Below, piece by piece: positions 1 to 8,549 of a stretch of DNA of 10,521 bases. Position numbers and translations under genes: made by a program. The notes under the pieces are model-generated. The model worked only from the letters and a program-made list of their open reading frames with translations, did no database searches and was not told the origin of the DNA. Numbering within the stretch: position 1 is the first letter of the stretch; every line of letters starts with the position of its first letter. The stretch comes from Kiloniellales bacterium (GTDB lineage Bacteria; Pseudomonadota; Alphaproteobacteria; Kiloniellales; JAKSDN01): assembly GCA_022360075.1 (NCBI GenBank), contig JAKSDN010001294.1, forward strand, positions 1 to 10,521. Reading direction: 5' to 3'.

Positions 1-1322
1 GCGGCGTTCGCCATGTTCTCGTCCACCACCTCGCTGACGCCGAAGGCGGCGAGTGACGGCTCCAGGTTGAGCGCCTCGCCGACATCGCGTGCCAGCGCCG
101 CCGCGGCCTTGTCGCCGGCCAGCCGCATGCGGCCGCCGGCAAAGCTGTCGGGATCAATACGGCCCAGCGCCACGTCGGCGTCGGTCACGGTCGGCCGCTC
201 GCCGCCGTGGTCGTAACACGCCGGGCCCGGCTCCGAGCCCGCGCTTTCCGGTCCGACATTGATGCGCTGCAGGGCGTCGACCTGGGCGATGGAGCCGCCG
301 CCGGCGCCGATCTCGACCATCTCGATCACCGGAATTCGCAGCGGCAGGCCGCTGCCCTTGGTGAAGCGGTAGATGCGGTCGACCTCGAAGGTGCGCGAGG
401 CCTGCGGCTTGCCGTCGTCGATCAGGCAGATCTTCGCCGTGGTGCCGCCCATGTCGTAGGACAGCACCTGATCGAGCCCGCACTCCGCGGCGATGTGGCT
501 GGCCAGGATGGCGCCGCCCGCCGGGCCCGACTCGACCAGGCGGATCGGAAAGCGCACCGCGGCCTCGAAGCTCGTCAGGCCGCCGCCCGAGGTCATCAGC
601 AGGAAGGGGCAGGAGAAGCCCCGGCCGCGCAGCTCGCGCTCCAGGTTGGTCAGGTAGCGCGCCATCAGCGGCTGGATGTAGGCGTTCGCGCAGGTCGTCG
701 ACTGGCGCTCGTACTCGCGGATCTCCGGGCAGACCTCCGACGACAGGGAGATCGGCAGATCGGGATGGGCCGTGGCCAGGATCTCTGCCACGCGGTGCTC
801 GTGCTGCGGGTTGGCGTAGGCGTGGATCAGGCCGATCGCCACGCTCTCGATGCCCGCCTCGGCGATCTGCGGCAGCAGCGCATCGACCGAGGCCTCGTCG
901 AGAGGTCGCAGCACTTCGCCGCGGGCGTTCAGGCGCTCGCCCACTGGCCAGCGCAGGTGGCGCGGCACCAGGGGTGCCGGCCGGTCGATGTTGATGTCGT
1001 ACTGCTCGAAACGGTTCTCGTAGGCCATCTCGACCGAATCGCGCAGCCCTTCGGTCACGATCAGCGCCGTCTTGGCGCCCTTGCGCTCGATCAGGGCGTT
1101 GGTGGCGAGGGTCGTGCCGTGGATGATGAGGGCGACTCGCTCCGGCGTCAGCGCGGCTTCGCCTAGCACCTTGTCGATGCCAGCCAGGACGCCGGCCTCG
1201 GGGCTGGCCGGCGTGGTCAGGACCTTGGTCGTCACGAAGTCGCCGTCGACCTCGAGGGCGACGTCGGTAAAGGTACCGCCGATATCGACGGCCAGTCTGG
1301 CCGGAGAGCCCGTCACTGCCAC
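1..1322 (-). CDS. Hydantoinase A / 5-oxoprolinase family protein (3' part beyond left edge)
   Basis: N-terminal about 440 residues of a HyuA-type ATP-dependent hydantoinase/oxoprolinase subunit. This family uses ATP to open cyclic amides such as hydantoins or 5-oxoproline, usually with a HyuB partner. Read in the strand's frame I see the N-terminal phosphate-binding motif DIGGTFTDVAL (about residues 13-23), then HGTTLATNALIERKGAKTAL, ENRFEQYDINIDRP, EIREYERQSTTCANAYIQP, SGGGLTSFEAA, VESGPAGGAILASHIA, YDMGGTTAKICLI, EIGAGGGSIA and GSEPGPACYDHGG, all family hallmarks. Family members are usually around 680-700 residues, so roughly a third is missing past position 1. The frame is open throughout. 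The start is uncertain: GTG codons at 1328, 1322 and 1316 and an ATG at 1385 are all in frame, and none has a strong ribosome binding site. I chose 1322 because homologues begin close to the RLAVDIGG motif. It is divergent from the efflux operon. The substrate (hydantoin, N-methylhydantoin, oxoproline or acetone-carboxylase-like) cannot be told from this part. Confidence 0.88.
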   Translation of the reverse strand, partial: MAVTGSPARLAVDIGGTFTDVALEVDGDFVTTKVLTTPASPEAGVLAGIDKVLGEAALTPERVALIIHGTTLATNALIERKGAKTALIVTEGLRDSVEMAYENRFEQYDINIDRPAPLVPRHLRWPVGERLNARGEVLRPLDEASVDALLPQIAEAGIESVAIGLIHAYANPQHEHRVAEILATAHPDLPISLSSEVCPEIREYERQSTTCANAYIQPLMARYLTNLERELRGRGFSCPFLLMTSGGGLTSFEAAVRFPIRLVESGPAGGAILASHIAAECGLDQVLSYDMGGTTAKICLIDDGKPQASRTFEVDRIYRFTKGSGLPLRIPVIEMVEIGAGGGSIAQVDALQRINVGPESAGSEPGPACYDHGGERPTVTDADVALGRIDPDSFAGGRMRLAGDKAAAALARDVGEALNLEPSLAAFGVSEVVDENMANA

Positions 1323-1524
1323 CTGCACTCGCTGTTCACTGGTTGGGGGCCTTGAGAAGGAACCTGCCGAGGCGCAGACTCCCATGCGCAGGTGCGAGCC
1401 TAGAGGACTCACGCTCCGCCCTGCAAGGCGCAGCTGGCGTTGGGCCGGGATAGCACGCACAGAACCGTCGTAGATTCCTTGAGGGCAGGCCGAAGGCTTC
1501 ACCCTCTCGTCCCGATGGCTTGCT

Positions 1525-1528
1525 GGAG
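1525..1528 (+). promoter_or_regulatory. Ribosome binding site deciding a TTG start
   Basis: GGAG stands 8 bases before the TTG at 1537. The next in-frame candidates, ATG at 1561 and 1564, have no comparable purine-rich site at a proper distance. This supports TTG initiation for the membrane fusion protein and gives it the basic N-terminus MRKPSK before the membrane segment. Confidence 0.55.
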
Positions 1529-1536
1529 AAATAGGT

Positions 1537-2925
1537 TTGAGAAAGCCTTCTAAGACTCTGATGATGCGTCTTTTGTTTTTGCCGCCGGTGGCAATCGGCG
1601 TAGCTGTGCTGGCCTTTGCCCTGGCTGGTCGCGAGGGGCCGCGGCAGGCCGAGCCGACGGAGGTAGCCCGGCCGGTGCGCGTCATCGAGGTGGTCCCGGC
1701 CGACTTCGTGCCCCGGGCCCTGGGTTACGGCCATGTCGAGCCGGGCACCGTCTGGGAGGCGGTGGCCGAGGTCTCGGGCAAGATCGTTGAGCGTCATCCG
1801 GAACTCGAGCGCGGCCAGGTCATGCCCGCGGAGAAAGTCCTCCTGCGCATCGATCCAACCGACTACGAGTTGGCTCTGGCCCGGGTGGAGTCAGACCGGC
1901 AGAGCGTCGAGGCACAGCTCGCGGAGCTTGCCGTGCGCGAGAGCAACACGCGCTCTTCCCTGGAGATCGAGCGCCGCGCGCAGGACCTGGAGAGCGAGGA
2001 CTTGGAGCGGCAGAGGGCCTTGCTGAAGCGCGGCAATGCGAGCCAGGCGGCCGTGGACCAGGCCGAGACCGCGCTCCTGTCGCAGCGCCAGCGGGTTCAG
2101 GAGCTGGAGAACGAGCTCAAACGCATCCCGGCCGAACGCCGCGTGCTCGAGGCCAACCTGGCTGTGATCGACGTGCAGCTCCGCGAGGCCCGGCGCGACC
2201 TCGAGCGCACGACGATTCGCCTGCCCTTCGATGCCCGAATCGCCGAGGTGAAGGTCGAGGCGGCGCAGTTCGTCTCGGTCGGGGAGGAGATGATCGTCGC
2301 CGATTCGATCGATGTCGCGGAGGTCGTCGCCCAAGTCCCGATCGATCACCTGCGGCGCCTGATTCCGCCGGATGCCGATCTAACGTCCCTCTCGGCCGAC
2401 GAGCTGTCGCAGCTCCCCCGGCGCTTCGGGCTTTCGGCCGAGGTGCGTCTGAAGAGCGGCGGATTCGAGGCGCGCTGGGAGGGCCGCTTGGACCGCGGCT
2501 CGGACACCGTCGATCCGGAGACCCGCACCGTGGGCATGATCGTCGCGGTCGACGAGCCCTATCGCAAGGTCCTGCCCGGCAAGCGCCCGCCGCTGACCAA
2601 GAACATGTACGTGGAAGTCGAGCTGAGGGCGTCTGTGCAGCCCGGCCGCATCGTGGTACCGCGGGTCGCCACGCACCGCGGCGCCGACGGCGACGGCCTG
2701 GTCTATCTGGTCGACGGCGAGAACCGCCTTGAGCAGCGCAGCGTGACGCTGGGCGCGGTTCAGGGCGATTTCGTCGTCGTCGAGACTGGCCTTCACGGTG
2801 GCGAGCGGCTGCTGGTCTCCGACGTGATCCCGGCCATTGAGGGTATGCTGCTGGCGCCGACGCGCGACGAGACCCTCGAGACGCGTTTGATCGCTCAGGC
2901 GAGCGGTGCGGAGACCCTGCGGTGA
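1537..2925 (+). CDS. RND efflux periplasmic adaptor (membrane fusion protein)
   Basis: Membrane fusion protein of a tripartite RND efflux pump; it sits in the periplasm, anchored to the inner membrane, and links the pump to an outer-membrane channel. The 462-residue product starts with a short basic stretch and one hydrophobic segment (about residues 11-31). There is no lipobox cysteine, so it is an uncleaved anchor or a signal peptide. Next come a split lipoyl/barrel-sandwich part (GHVEPGTVWEAVAEVSGKI, about 66-83, and RLPFDARIAEVKVEAAQFVSVGE, about 228-250) and a long Glu/Arg/Leu/Gln-rich helical hairpin (about 111-225) ending in the typical DLERTTIRLPFDARI. The beta-barrel and membrane-proximal parts follow to the C-terminus. 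The TTG start is supported by an upstream GGAG. Its stop overlaps the start of the pump gene by four bases, so the two are translated as a unit. The substrate cannot be inferred. Confidence 0.9.
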   Translation: MRKPSKTLMMRLLFLPPVAIGVAVLAFALAGREGPRQAEPTEVARPVRVIEVVPADFVPRALGYGHVEPGTVWEAVAEVSGKIVERHPELERGQVMPAEKVLLRIDPTDYELALARVESDRQSVEAQLAELAVRESNTRSSLEIERRAQDLESEDLERQRALLKRGNASQAAVDQAETALLSQRQRVQELENELKRIPAERRVLEANLAVIDVQLREARRDLERTTIRLPFDARIAEVKVEAAQFVSVGEEMIVADSIDVAEVVAQVPIDHLRRLIPPDADLTSLSADELSQLPRRFGLSAEVRLKSGGFEARWEGRLDRGSDTVDPETRTVGMIVAVDEPYRKVLPGKRPPLTKNMYVEVELRASVQPGRIVVPRVATHRGADGDGLVYLVDGENRLEQRSVTLGAVQGDFVVVETGLHGGERLLVSDVIPAIEGMLLAPTRDETLETRLIAQASGAETLR

Positions 2926-5900
2926 CCCGTTTCTTCGCGGCGCATCCCACCGGCGCCAATCTGCTCATGATCCTGCTCTTGGTCGCCGGCGCCGTGAGCC
3001 TGCCCCAGCTCCAGCGCGAGACCTTTCCAGACTTCTCGATCGACGCGGTGCAGGTCGACGTGGTCTATCCCGGCGCCACGGCCGAGGAGGTCGAGGAGGC
3101 GATCTGCCAGCGGATCGAGGACGCGGTCGACGGTCTGACCGACCTCGACGAGGCGCGCTGCAGTGCCAGGGAGAACCTGGGCAGCGCGACGCTCGATATG
3201 CGCGACGACGGCGACCTCAACCGCTTCGTGACCGAGGTCAAGGCCGAGATCGACGCGATCGACAACTTCCCCGACCTGGCCGAAGACCCGGTGATCCGCC
3301 AGATCAATCTGACCGACCGGGTCGTCTCGATCGCCGTCACCGGGCCGATGTCCGAGCCGGACCTCAAGGTCTACGCCGAGAACCTGAAGGACCGGCTGAC
3401 CCGCGACAGCGAGATCAATCTGGTCGAGCTTCAGGGCTTCTCCGAGCGGCAGATCCGCATCGAGCTCGACGCCGTCGCGCTGCGGCAGTTCGGGCTCAGC
3501 GTCTCTGACATCGCGAACATCGTCGAGCGCCAGAGTGTCGATCTGCCCTCCGGCATCATCGAGACGACGGAGCGCGACATCCTGGTGCGCTTCGACGACG
3601 AGCGGAGGAGCCCGCTCGCCTTCGAGGACCTGGTCGTGATCGCCGGCGGGACCGGTGCTGAGCTTAGGCTCGGTCAGATCGCCCGCATCACCGACCGCTT
3701 CGAGTTCGTCGAGGATCGCGTGTCGTTCAACGGCACCCGTGCGGCCCTGCTCCAGGTCAGCAAGACCAAGGAGCAGGACGCGCTCGACGTGCTCGACGCG
3801 GTCCAGCGCTTCGTCGAGACCGAGCAGCGCCGCGCGCCGCCCGCCGTGACCCTGGCGCTCACCCGCGACGTCTCCTCGATCGTGCGCGACCGCTTGGACA
3901 TGCTGGTCGACAACGGGCTCCAGGGCCTGCTGCTGGTCTTTCTGGTGATGTGGCTGTTCTTCTCGCTGCGCCTGTCGTTCTGGGTCGTGATGGGCCTGCC
4001 GGTCTCGTTCCTCGGCTCGATCCTGGTGCTCACCCTGATCGATTACTCGATCAACATGCTGACCATGGTCGGCCTGCTGATCGCCATCGGCCTGATCATG
4101 GACGACTCCATCGTCATCGCCGAGAACATTGCCAGCCAGCGCCAGCGCGGCAAGAAGGCGCTCGAGGCTGCCGTCGCAGGCACGCGCCAGGTCGCCATGG
4201 GCGTGATCTCCTCTTTCGTGACCTCGGCCTGCGTGTTCCTGCCGCTCGCCTTCCTGGAGGGCGACATCGGCAAGGTCCTCAAGGTCGTGCCGGTCGTGCT
4301 GATCGTCACGCTCGCGGTGAGCCTGATCGAGGCCTTCCTGATCCTGCCCCATCACCTCTCCCACGCACAGACGGCGGCTCAGGCGCGCGGCTTCCGCCGG
4401 CGTTTCGAAGATGGCTTCGCCCGCTTTCGCGAGCGTGTCGTCGGCCGCCTGGTCGATCTCTCGGTGCGCTGGCGCTACCTGGCGGCGGGCCTGGTCGTGA
4501 TGCTGTTTCTCGCCTCGATCGCCATGCTGGCGGGCGGCGTTCTCAAGTTCCGCGCCTTTCCCGAGCTCGACGGTGACGTGATCGAGGCGCGTCTCCTGCT
4601 GCCCCAGGGCACGCCGCTCGCCCGCACCGAGGCCGCGGTCGAGCGCATCACCCAGGCCCTGGCGCGGGTCGATGCCGCCTTCACGCCCGAGCAGCCGGAC
4701 GGCCGCGCTTTGGTGCGCAATGTGCTGATCCAATACAACAAGAATGCCGATTCCTTCGAGACCGGCCCCCACCTGGCGACCGTCACCGCGGATCTGCTGT
4801 CCGGCGAGCTGCGCGAGGGTCGGATCGACGACTTTCTGAGCCTTTGGCGCCGCGAGGTCGGCGAGATCCCCGACGTGCTCTCGCTTACCTTCAAGGAGCC
4901 GCAGTTCGGCCCGGCCGGCCAGCCGATCGAGATTCGCCTCCAAGGCCCCGACCTGATCGACCTGAAGCAGGCCTCGCGCGCGCTGCTCGCCTGGCTCGGC
5001 CGCTATGACGGCGTCGTCGATCTGAACGACGATCTGCGCCCCGGCAAGCCGGAGTTCCGGCTGCATTTGCGTGACGGCGCGACCGCGCTCGGCCTCGACG
5101 CGGCGACCGTCGCCTCGCAACTGCGCGCGGCCTATCACGGCGACACCGCCGACGAGATCCAGGTCGGCGCGGAGAGCTTCGAGATCGACGTTCAGCATGC
5201 CGTCGCCGATCAGGACTCCCTGGCCGACCTCGACCACTTCGCCATCAGCCTGCCCAACGGCCAGCAGGTGCCGCTCTCGGCAGTGGCGCGGATCGAGACG
5301 GGCCGCGGCTTCAGCCGGATCGCCCGCATCGACGGCGAGCGCACCGTGACCATCCGCGGCGACCTCGACGGCCAGATCGCCAACTTGAACGAGATCCTCG
5401 CCGACACGGACGCGCGCTTCATGCCGACGCTCGGCGAGCGCTTTCCCGACGTGCGGGTCGGCCTGGAAGGCGAGGCGGCCGAGCAGGCCGAAACGCAAGC
5501 CTCGCTCGGCCGCGGCTTCCTGATCGGACTGCTCGGCGTCTTCATCCTGCTGAGCTTTCAGTTCCGCAGCTACGTCGAGCCGGTGATCGTCATGGTGGCG
5601 ATCCCGCTCGCCCTGATCGGCGTGATCTGGGGGCACCTGCTGCTCGGCCTCGACCTCACCATGCCGAGCATGCTCGGCTTCGCCTCGCTCGCCGGCATCG
5701 TGGTCAACGACTCGATCCTGCTGGTGCTCTTCGTGAAGCTGCGCGCCGCCGAAGGCGGCGAGATCGTCGATGCGGCGCGACAGGCGAGCCGCGACCGCTT
5801 CCGCCCCGTCCTGCTGACCTCGCTCACGACCATCGCCGGGCTGCTGCCGCTGCTTTTCGAGCGCAGCCTGCAGGCCCAGGTGCTGGTCCCCTTGGTCGCC

Positions 5901-6044
5901 TCTCTGGCCTTCGGCCTGCTGGCCTCGACCCTGCTCGTTCTTTTCGTCCTGCCCGCGCTCTACGCGATCCTGCACGACTTCGGCCTGACCAGCCTCTCGC
6001 GCGAGGCGCTTACGCCAACGGAAGAGACGGCGGCTGCGGAGTAG
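2922..6044 (+). CDS. RND-family efflux pump, inner-membrane permease
   Basis: A proton-driven AcrB-like transporter of 1040 residues, the usual size for the family. Typical features in order: TM1 (about 12-30); a first porter domain with RETFPDFSIDAVQVDVVYPGATAEEVEEAI; TM2-6 (about 330-480), with the TM4 proton-relay pair D394-D395 in GLIMDDSIVIAEN; TM7 (about 517-540); a second porter domain; and TM8-12 (about 865-1015), with TM10 GIVVNDSILLVLF and the terminal VLPALYAIL. The paired aspartates favour the drug/amphiphile (HAE-type) branch over heavy-metal pumps. At the AcrB Lys940 site in TM10 there is V/N-N-D instead of lysine, as in many non-enterobacterial RND pumps. Translation starts at GTG 2922, overlapping the adaptor's TGA as GTGA. 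No outer-membrane factor gene is visible, so the complex probably recruits a TolC-like channel encoded elsewhere. It is convergent with the pyrimidine operon. Confidence 0.93.
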   Translation: MTRFFAAHPTGANLLMILLLVAGAVSLPQLQRETFPDFSIDAVQVDVVYPGATAEEVEEAICQRIEDAVDGLTDLDEARCSARENLGSATLDMRDDGDLNRFVTEVKAEIDAIDNFPDLAEDPVIRQINLTDRVVSIAVTGPMSEPDLKVYAENLKDRLTRDSEINLVELQGFSERQIRIELDAVALRQFGLSVSDIANIVERQSVDLPSGIIETTERDILVRFDDERRSPLAFEDLVVIAGGTGAELRLGQIARITDRFEFVEDRVSFNGTRAALLQVSKTKEQDALDVLDAVQRFVETEQRRAPPAVTLALTRDVSSIVRDRLDMLVDNGLQGLLLVFLVMWLFFSLRLSFWVVMGLPVSFLGSILVLTLIDYSINMLTMVGLLIAIGLIMDDSIVIAENIASQRQRGKKALEAAVAGTRQVAMGVISSFVTSACVFLPLAFLEGDIGKVLKVVPVVLIVTLAVSLIEAFLILPHHLSHAQTAAQARGFRRRFEDGFARFRERVVGRLVDLSVRWRYLAAGLVVMLFLASIAMLAGGVLKFRAFPELDGDVIEARLLLPQGTPLARTEAAVERITQALARVDAAFTPEQPDGRALVRNVLIQYNKNADSFETGPHLATVTADLLSGELREGRIDDFLSLWRREVGEIPDVLSLTFKEPQFGPAGQPIEIRLQGPDLIDLKQASRALLAWLGRYDGVVDLNDDLRPGKPEFRLHLRDGATALGLDAATVASQLRAAYHGDTADEIQVGAESFEIDVQHAVADQDSLADLDHFAISLPNGQQVPLSAVARIETGRGFSRIARIDGERTVTIRGDLDGQIANLNEILADTDARFMPTLGERFPDVRVGLEGEAAEQAETQASLGRGFLIGLLGVFILLSFQFRSYVEPVIVMVAIPLALIGVIWGHLLLGLDLTMPSMLGFASLAGIVVNDSILLVLFVKLRAAEGGEIVDAARQASRDRFRPVLLTSLTTIAGLLPLLFERSLQAQVLVPLVASLAFGLLASTLLVLFVLPALYAILHDFGLTSLSREALTPTEETAAAE

Positions 6045-6052
6045 AGGCGAGC

Positions 6053-6072
6053 TCCGCCACCAATCGGGCGGA
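6053..6072. terminator. Small hairpin between convergent genes, possible terminator
   Basis: TCCGCC (6053-6058) pairs with GGCGGA (6067-6072) across an 8-base loop, lying between the stop of the RND gene and the stop of the minus-strand dihydroorotase-like gene. A second small stem, ACCTG/CAGGT (6078-6092), is next to it. Neither is followed by a T-run on either strand, so a classical intrinsic terminator is not demonstrated. The location is right for ending two convergent transcripts. Confidence 0.25.
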
Positions 6073-6098
6073 AAGGAACCTGATCCGCAGGTCGCGCT

Positions 6099-7409
6099 TC
6101 ACCCCGCCCCACCATAGATCGTCCGCCCGTCGACCACCGTGCGCAGCACCTCGCCCTGCACGGGGTGCCCTTCGAAGGGCGAGTTCTTCGACTTGCTGTG
6201 GAAGTTGTCCGGGTCTAGCCGGCGCGCCTTGTCGGGGTCGAAGAGGATCATGTCCGCGGGCGCGCCCTTGCTCAGCCGCCCGGCCTCGAGGCCGAGGATC
6301 TCGGCGGGGCCCAGCGTCAGCCGTCGGAGCAGGCCGAGGAGGTCGAGCTGGCGGTTGTGCGTCAGGGTCAGAGACAGCGGCAGGAGGGTCTCCAGGCCGA
6401 CGATGCCGAAGTCGGCGTGAGCGAAGGGTAGGCGCTTGGTGTCGGCGTCGTGCGGGCTGTGGTCTGAGGTGACCGCGTCGATCGTACCGTCGGCGACGGC
6501 CTCGGCGATCGCCCGGCGATCGTCCTCGCTGCGCAGGGGCGGCGAGACCTTGGCGAAGGTCCGATAGTCGCCGACCGCGTTCTCGTTCAGGATGAAGTAG
6601 TGCGGCGCGGTATCGCAGGTCACCGGCAGACCGCGCGCCTTGGCCCGGCGGATCACCTCCACCGACTCGGCGGTCGAGATGTGCGCTGCGTGATAGCGCC
6701 CGCCGGTCAGCTCGACCAGGCGGATGTCGCGCTCCAGCATGATGACCTCGGCGGCAATCGGGATGCCGGTGAGCCCGAGCCGGGTGGCGAGCTCGCCCGC
6801 ATTCATCTCGCCTTCGGCCAGGCTCGGCTCCTCGGGATGCTGCATGATGATCTGGTCGAAGGTGCGCGCGTAGGCCAGCGCCCGCGCCATCACCTGGGCA
6901 TCGGCGACCGCCTTGGTGCCGTCGGTGAAGCCGAGCGCGCCGAAGTCGGTCAAGAGGCCGAACTCGGTCAGCTCCTTGCCTTCGAGGCGCCGGGTCACGG
7001 AGCCGTAGGTGTAGACCTTGACCAGCTTGACCTCGCGCGCCCGGCGGGCGACGAACTCGACGCCGGCCACGTCGTCGACCACGGGATCGGTGTCGGGCAG
7101 GGCGGTCATGGCCGTCACACCGCCCGCCGCCGCGGCCAGGCTGCCGCTCGCGATGGTCTCCTTGTGCTCCTCGCCCGGCTCGCGCAGCGCCACGCGCAGG
7201 TCGATCAGGCCCGGCGCCAGGCAGCGCCCGCCGCAGTCGACGACCTCGATGCCCTCCGGCAGGCCCTCGGCGAACAGGCGCGGCCCAAGGTCGGCGATGC
7301 GCGGCCCTTCGGTGAGCAAGGCGCCGGGCGCATCCAAACCGCTTTCGGGGTCGAGCAGGCGGGCATTGATGTAGGCAACCCTAGCGTTGCCGTTGGTCGC
7401 CCGGCTCAT
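6099..7409 (-). CDS. pyrC: Dihydroorotase-like protein lacking the HxH metal motif (PyrC'/PyrX type)
   Basis: A 436-residue member of the type I dihydroorotase family in the cyclic amidohydrolase fold. Dihydroorotase closes carbamoyl-aspartate to dihydroorotate, the third step of pyrimidine synthesis. Conserved framework is clear: [26 protein letters not shown] (about 65-90), [22 protein letters not shown] with D163, QH191PEE, AAH243ISTAES, TSDH (D316), and the C-terminal [26 protein letters not shown]. Active type I enzymes have DxHxHxR after the first strand; here it is D70-L-R72-V-A74-L-R76, so both metal-binding histidines are gone. The usual PNT of the substrate loop reads PDT. In Pseudomonas a comparable His-less PyrC' encoded next to pyrB is known to be needed for aspartate carbamoyltransferase assembly. 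I infer the same role here. The ATG overlaps the pyrB stop by 4 bases (ATGA), implying translational coupling. The frame is intact, so this is a maintained gene and not a pseudogene. Annotation pipelines will likely call it simply dihydroorotase. Confidence 0.9.
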   Translation of the reverse strand: MSRATNGNARVAYINARLLDPESGLDAPGALLTEGPRIADLGPRLFAEGLPEGIEVVDCGGRCLAPGLIDLRVALREPGEEHKETIASGSLAAAAGGVTAMTALPDTDPVVDDVAGVEFVARRAREVKLVKVYTYGSVTRRLEGKELTEFGLLTDFGALGFTDGTKAVADAQVMARALAYARTFDQIIMQHPEEPSLAEGEMNAGELATRLGLTGIPIAAEVIMLERDIRLVELTGGRYHAAHISTAESVEVIRRAKARGLPVTCDTAPHYFILNENAVGDYRTFAKVSPPLRSEDDRRAIAEAVADGTIDAVTSDHSPHDADTKRLPFAHADFGIVGLETLLPLSLTLTHNRQLDLLGLLRRLTLGPAEILGLEAGRLSKGAPADMILFDPDKARRLDPDNFHSKSKNSPFEGHPVQGEVLRTVVDGRTIYGGAG

Positions 7410-8404
7410 TGGGCGGCGCTTCCGGCACCCGCAACGGCCGGCGCGTTGCGTTGCAGAACCCGGGTCAGGGCGTCGAGGCAGGCCATGCGCACGGCCACGC
7501 CCATCTCGACCTGCTCTCGGATCAGCGAGCGGTCGATGTCGTCGGCCACCTCGCTGTCGATCTCTACGCCGCGGTTCATCGGCCCGGGGTGCATGATCAG
7601 GGCGTCGGGCTTGGCCGCCTTCAGTTTCTCGTAATCGAGACCGAAAAAGCGGAAGTACTCGCGGATCGAGGGCACGAAGCTGCCCTGCATGCGCTCGGTC
7701 TGCAGGCGCAGCATCATCACGATATCGCAGTCCTCGAGACCCTGGCGCATGTCGTGGAAGGCCTCGACGCCGAGGCGCTCGATGTCGGGTGGCAGCAGGG
7801 TCGGCGGGGCGATCACGCGGACGGTCGCCCCCATGGTGGTCAGCAGATGCAAGTTCGAGCGGGCCACACGGCTGTGCAGGATATCGCCGCAGATCGCCAC
7901 CCGCAGGCCCGCCAAGCGGCCGCAGCGGCGCCGGATCGTCAGCGCGTCGAGCAGGGCTTGCGTGGGATGCTCGTGGCTGCCGTCGCCGGCATTGATGACC
8001 GAGCCGTTGACTTTCTCCGACAACAGCTTGACCGCGCCCGAGTCCGGATGGCGCACGATCAGCACGTCCGGCAGCATGGCGTTCAGCGTCATAGCGGTGT
8101 CGATCAGGGTTTCGCCCTTTTTGATCGACGACCAGGAGACCGACATGTTGATGGTGTCCGCGCCGAGCCGCTTGCCGGCCAGCTCGAAGGAGGTGCGGGT
8201 GCGCGTCGAGCTTTCGAAGAAGAGGTTGATGACCGTGCGGCCGCGCAGCACGTCCTTCTTGCTCAGGCCCTGCCGGTTCACCTCGACGTAGCTTTCGGAG
8301 AGGTCGAGCAGGAAGCTGATCTCGGCCGGCGACAGCCCTTCGATGCCGAGCAGATGCCGGTGCGGAAAGCCTAGGTGGGTGACGGTGTCGGGGGAGACGG
8401 TCAT
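7406..8404 (-). CDS. pyrB: Aspartate carbamoyltransferase catalytic subunit
   Basis: Joins carbamoyl phosphate and aspartate to carbamoyl-aspartate, the committed step of pyrimidine synthesis, in the cytoplasm. The 332-residue product is of full length (E. coli PyrB is about 310) and has every hallmark. These are the carbamoyl-phosphate loop [13 protein letters not shown] (STRT at 66-69), the SSIKKGET loop supplying the lysine (K95/K96), R118 in [15 protein letters not shown] (H146, Q149), [13 protein letters not shown] (R179, R182), LRLQTER (R233, Q235, R238), and HPGPMNRG (272-279). The ATG at 8404 has little Shine-Dalgarno sequence before it, and a possible promoter ends about 10 bases upstream, so the leader may be very short. 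It is first gene of an operon with the dihydroorotase-like gene. No pyrI regulatory-subunit gene is nearby, which fits assembly with a PyrC'-like partner instead. The REP-like repeats lie directly upstream. Confidence 0.97.
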   Translation of the reverse strand: MTVSPDTVTHLGFPHRHLLGIEGLSPAEISFLLDLSESYVEVNRQGLSKKDVLRGRTVINLFFESSTRTRTSFELAGKRLGADTINMSVSWSSIKKGETLIDTAMTLNAMLPDVLIVRHPDSGAVKLLSEKVNGSVINAGDGSHEHPTQALLDALTIRRRCGRLAGLRVAICGDILHSRVARSNLHLLTTMGATVRVIAPPTLLPPDIERLGVEAFHDMRQGLEDCDIVMMLRLQTERMQGSFVPSIREYFRFFGLDYEKLKAAKPDALIMHPGPMNRGVEIDSEVADDIDRSLIREQVEMGVAVRMACLDALTRVLQRNAPAVAGAGSAAQ

Positions 8405-8413
8405 TAAAGCGGC

Positions 8414-8442
8414 ACTATGTCAGCCGGCGGGGCGAGTCGCAA
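8414..8442 (-). promoter_or_regulatory. Possible sigma-70 promoter for pyrB
   Basis: Reading toward pyrB, TTGCGA (8442-8437) and CATAGT (8419-8414) are separated by 17 bases, each matching four of six consensus positions. The predicted transcription start would be only a few bases upstream of the pyrB ATG, giving a nearly leaderless message, which agrees with the weak ribosome binding site. In this GC-rich DNA such a match is uncommon but can occur by chance. No attenuator-like leader is visible. Confidence 0.35.
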
Positions 8443-8457
8443 GCTGGTGATGGTAAT

Positions 8458-8493
8458 CGTAGGGTGGAATAGCGAAGCGTATTCCGCCGGATG
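8458..8493 (+). repeat. REP-like palindrome A (subclass 1)
   Basis: A 36-base unit starting with the GTAG foot inside CGTAGGG, then an imperfect hairpin with GGAATA (8466-8471) pairing TATTCC (8480-8485) around GCGAAGCG, and the tail GCCGGATG. It is the same subclass as repeat E on the far side of the transposase gene, in opposite orientation. It lies about 15 bases beyond the possible pyrB promoter. Confidence 0.8.
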
Positions 8494-8549
8494 TCTGGGC
8501 CGCGGCCCCGAAGGAGGTTTCGTAGACGATTTGCTGGGGCATATGGTTG

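Noticed and set aside
207..1166. A 319-codon plus-strand frame across the hydantoinase gene
   Set aside because: Antisense shadow with the same Arg/Gln/Asp/His-rich composition. The minus strand carries continuous HyuA family motifs over the same bases.
1336..1797. A minus-strand frame covering the gap and the start of the efflux adaptor
   Set aside because: It would overlap two real genes, has no ribosome binding site or motif, and arises from the complement of the adaptor's coding bias.
2895..5975. A 1026-codon open frame on the minus strand, opposite the RND pump gene
   Set aside because: It mirrors the pump gene. Its product is a low-complexity mix of Asp, Gln, His, Arg and Ala without any fold or motif, as expected from the complement of GC-biased codons. 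The plus-strand product is a complete, unmistakable RND protein.
6099..7409. Dihydroorotase-like gene as a pseudogene
   Set aside because: Although the metal ligands are lost, the frame is intact over full family length, the C-terminal and framework motifs are conserved and it is translationally coupled to pyrB, so it looks maintained for another role.
6600..8374. Long plus-strand frames opposite pyrC-like and pyrB genes
   Set aside because: They are shadows of the two well-supported pyrimidine genes and have no recognisable domain.
8497..8508. Perfect 12-base palindrome GGGCCGCGGCCC
   Set aside because: All-GC palindromes of this length are not rare in such DNA, and nothing around it suggests an operator.
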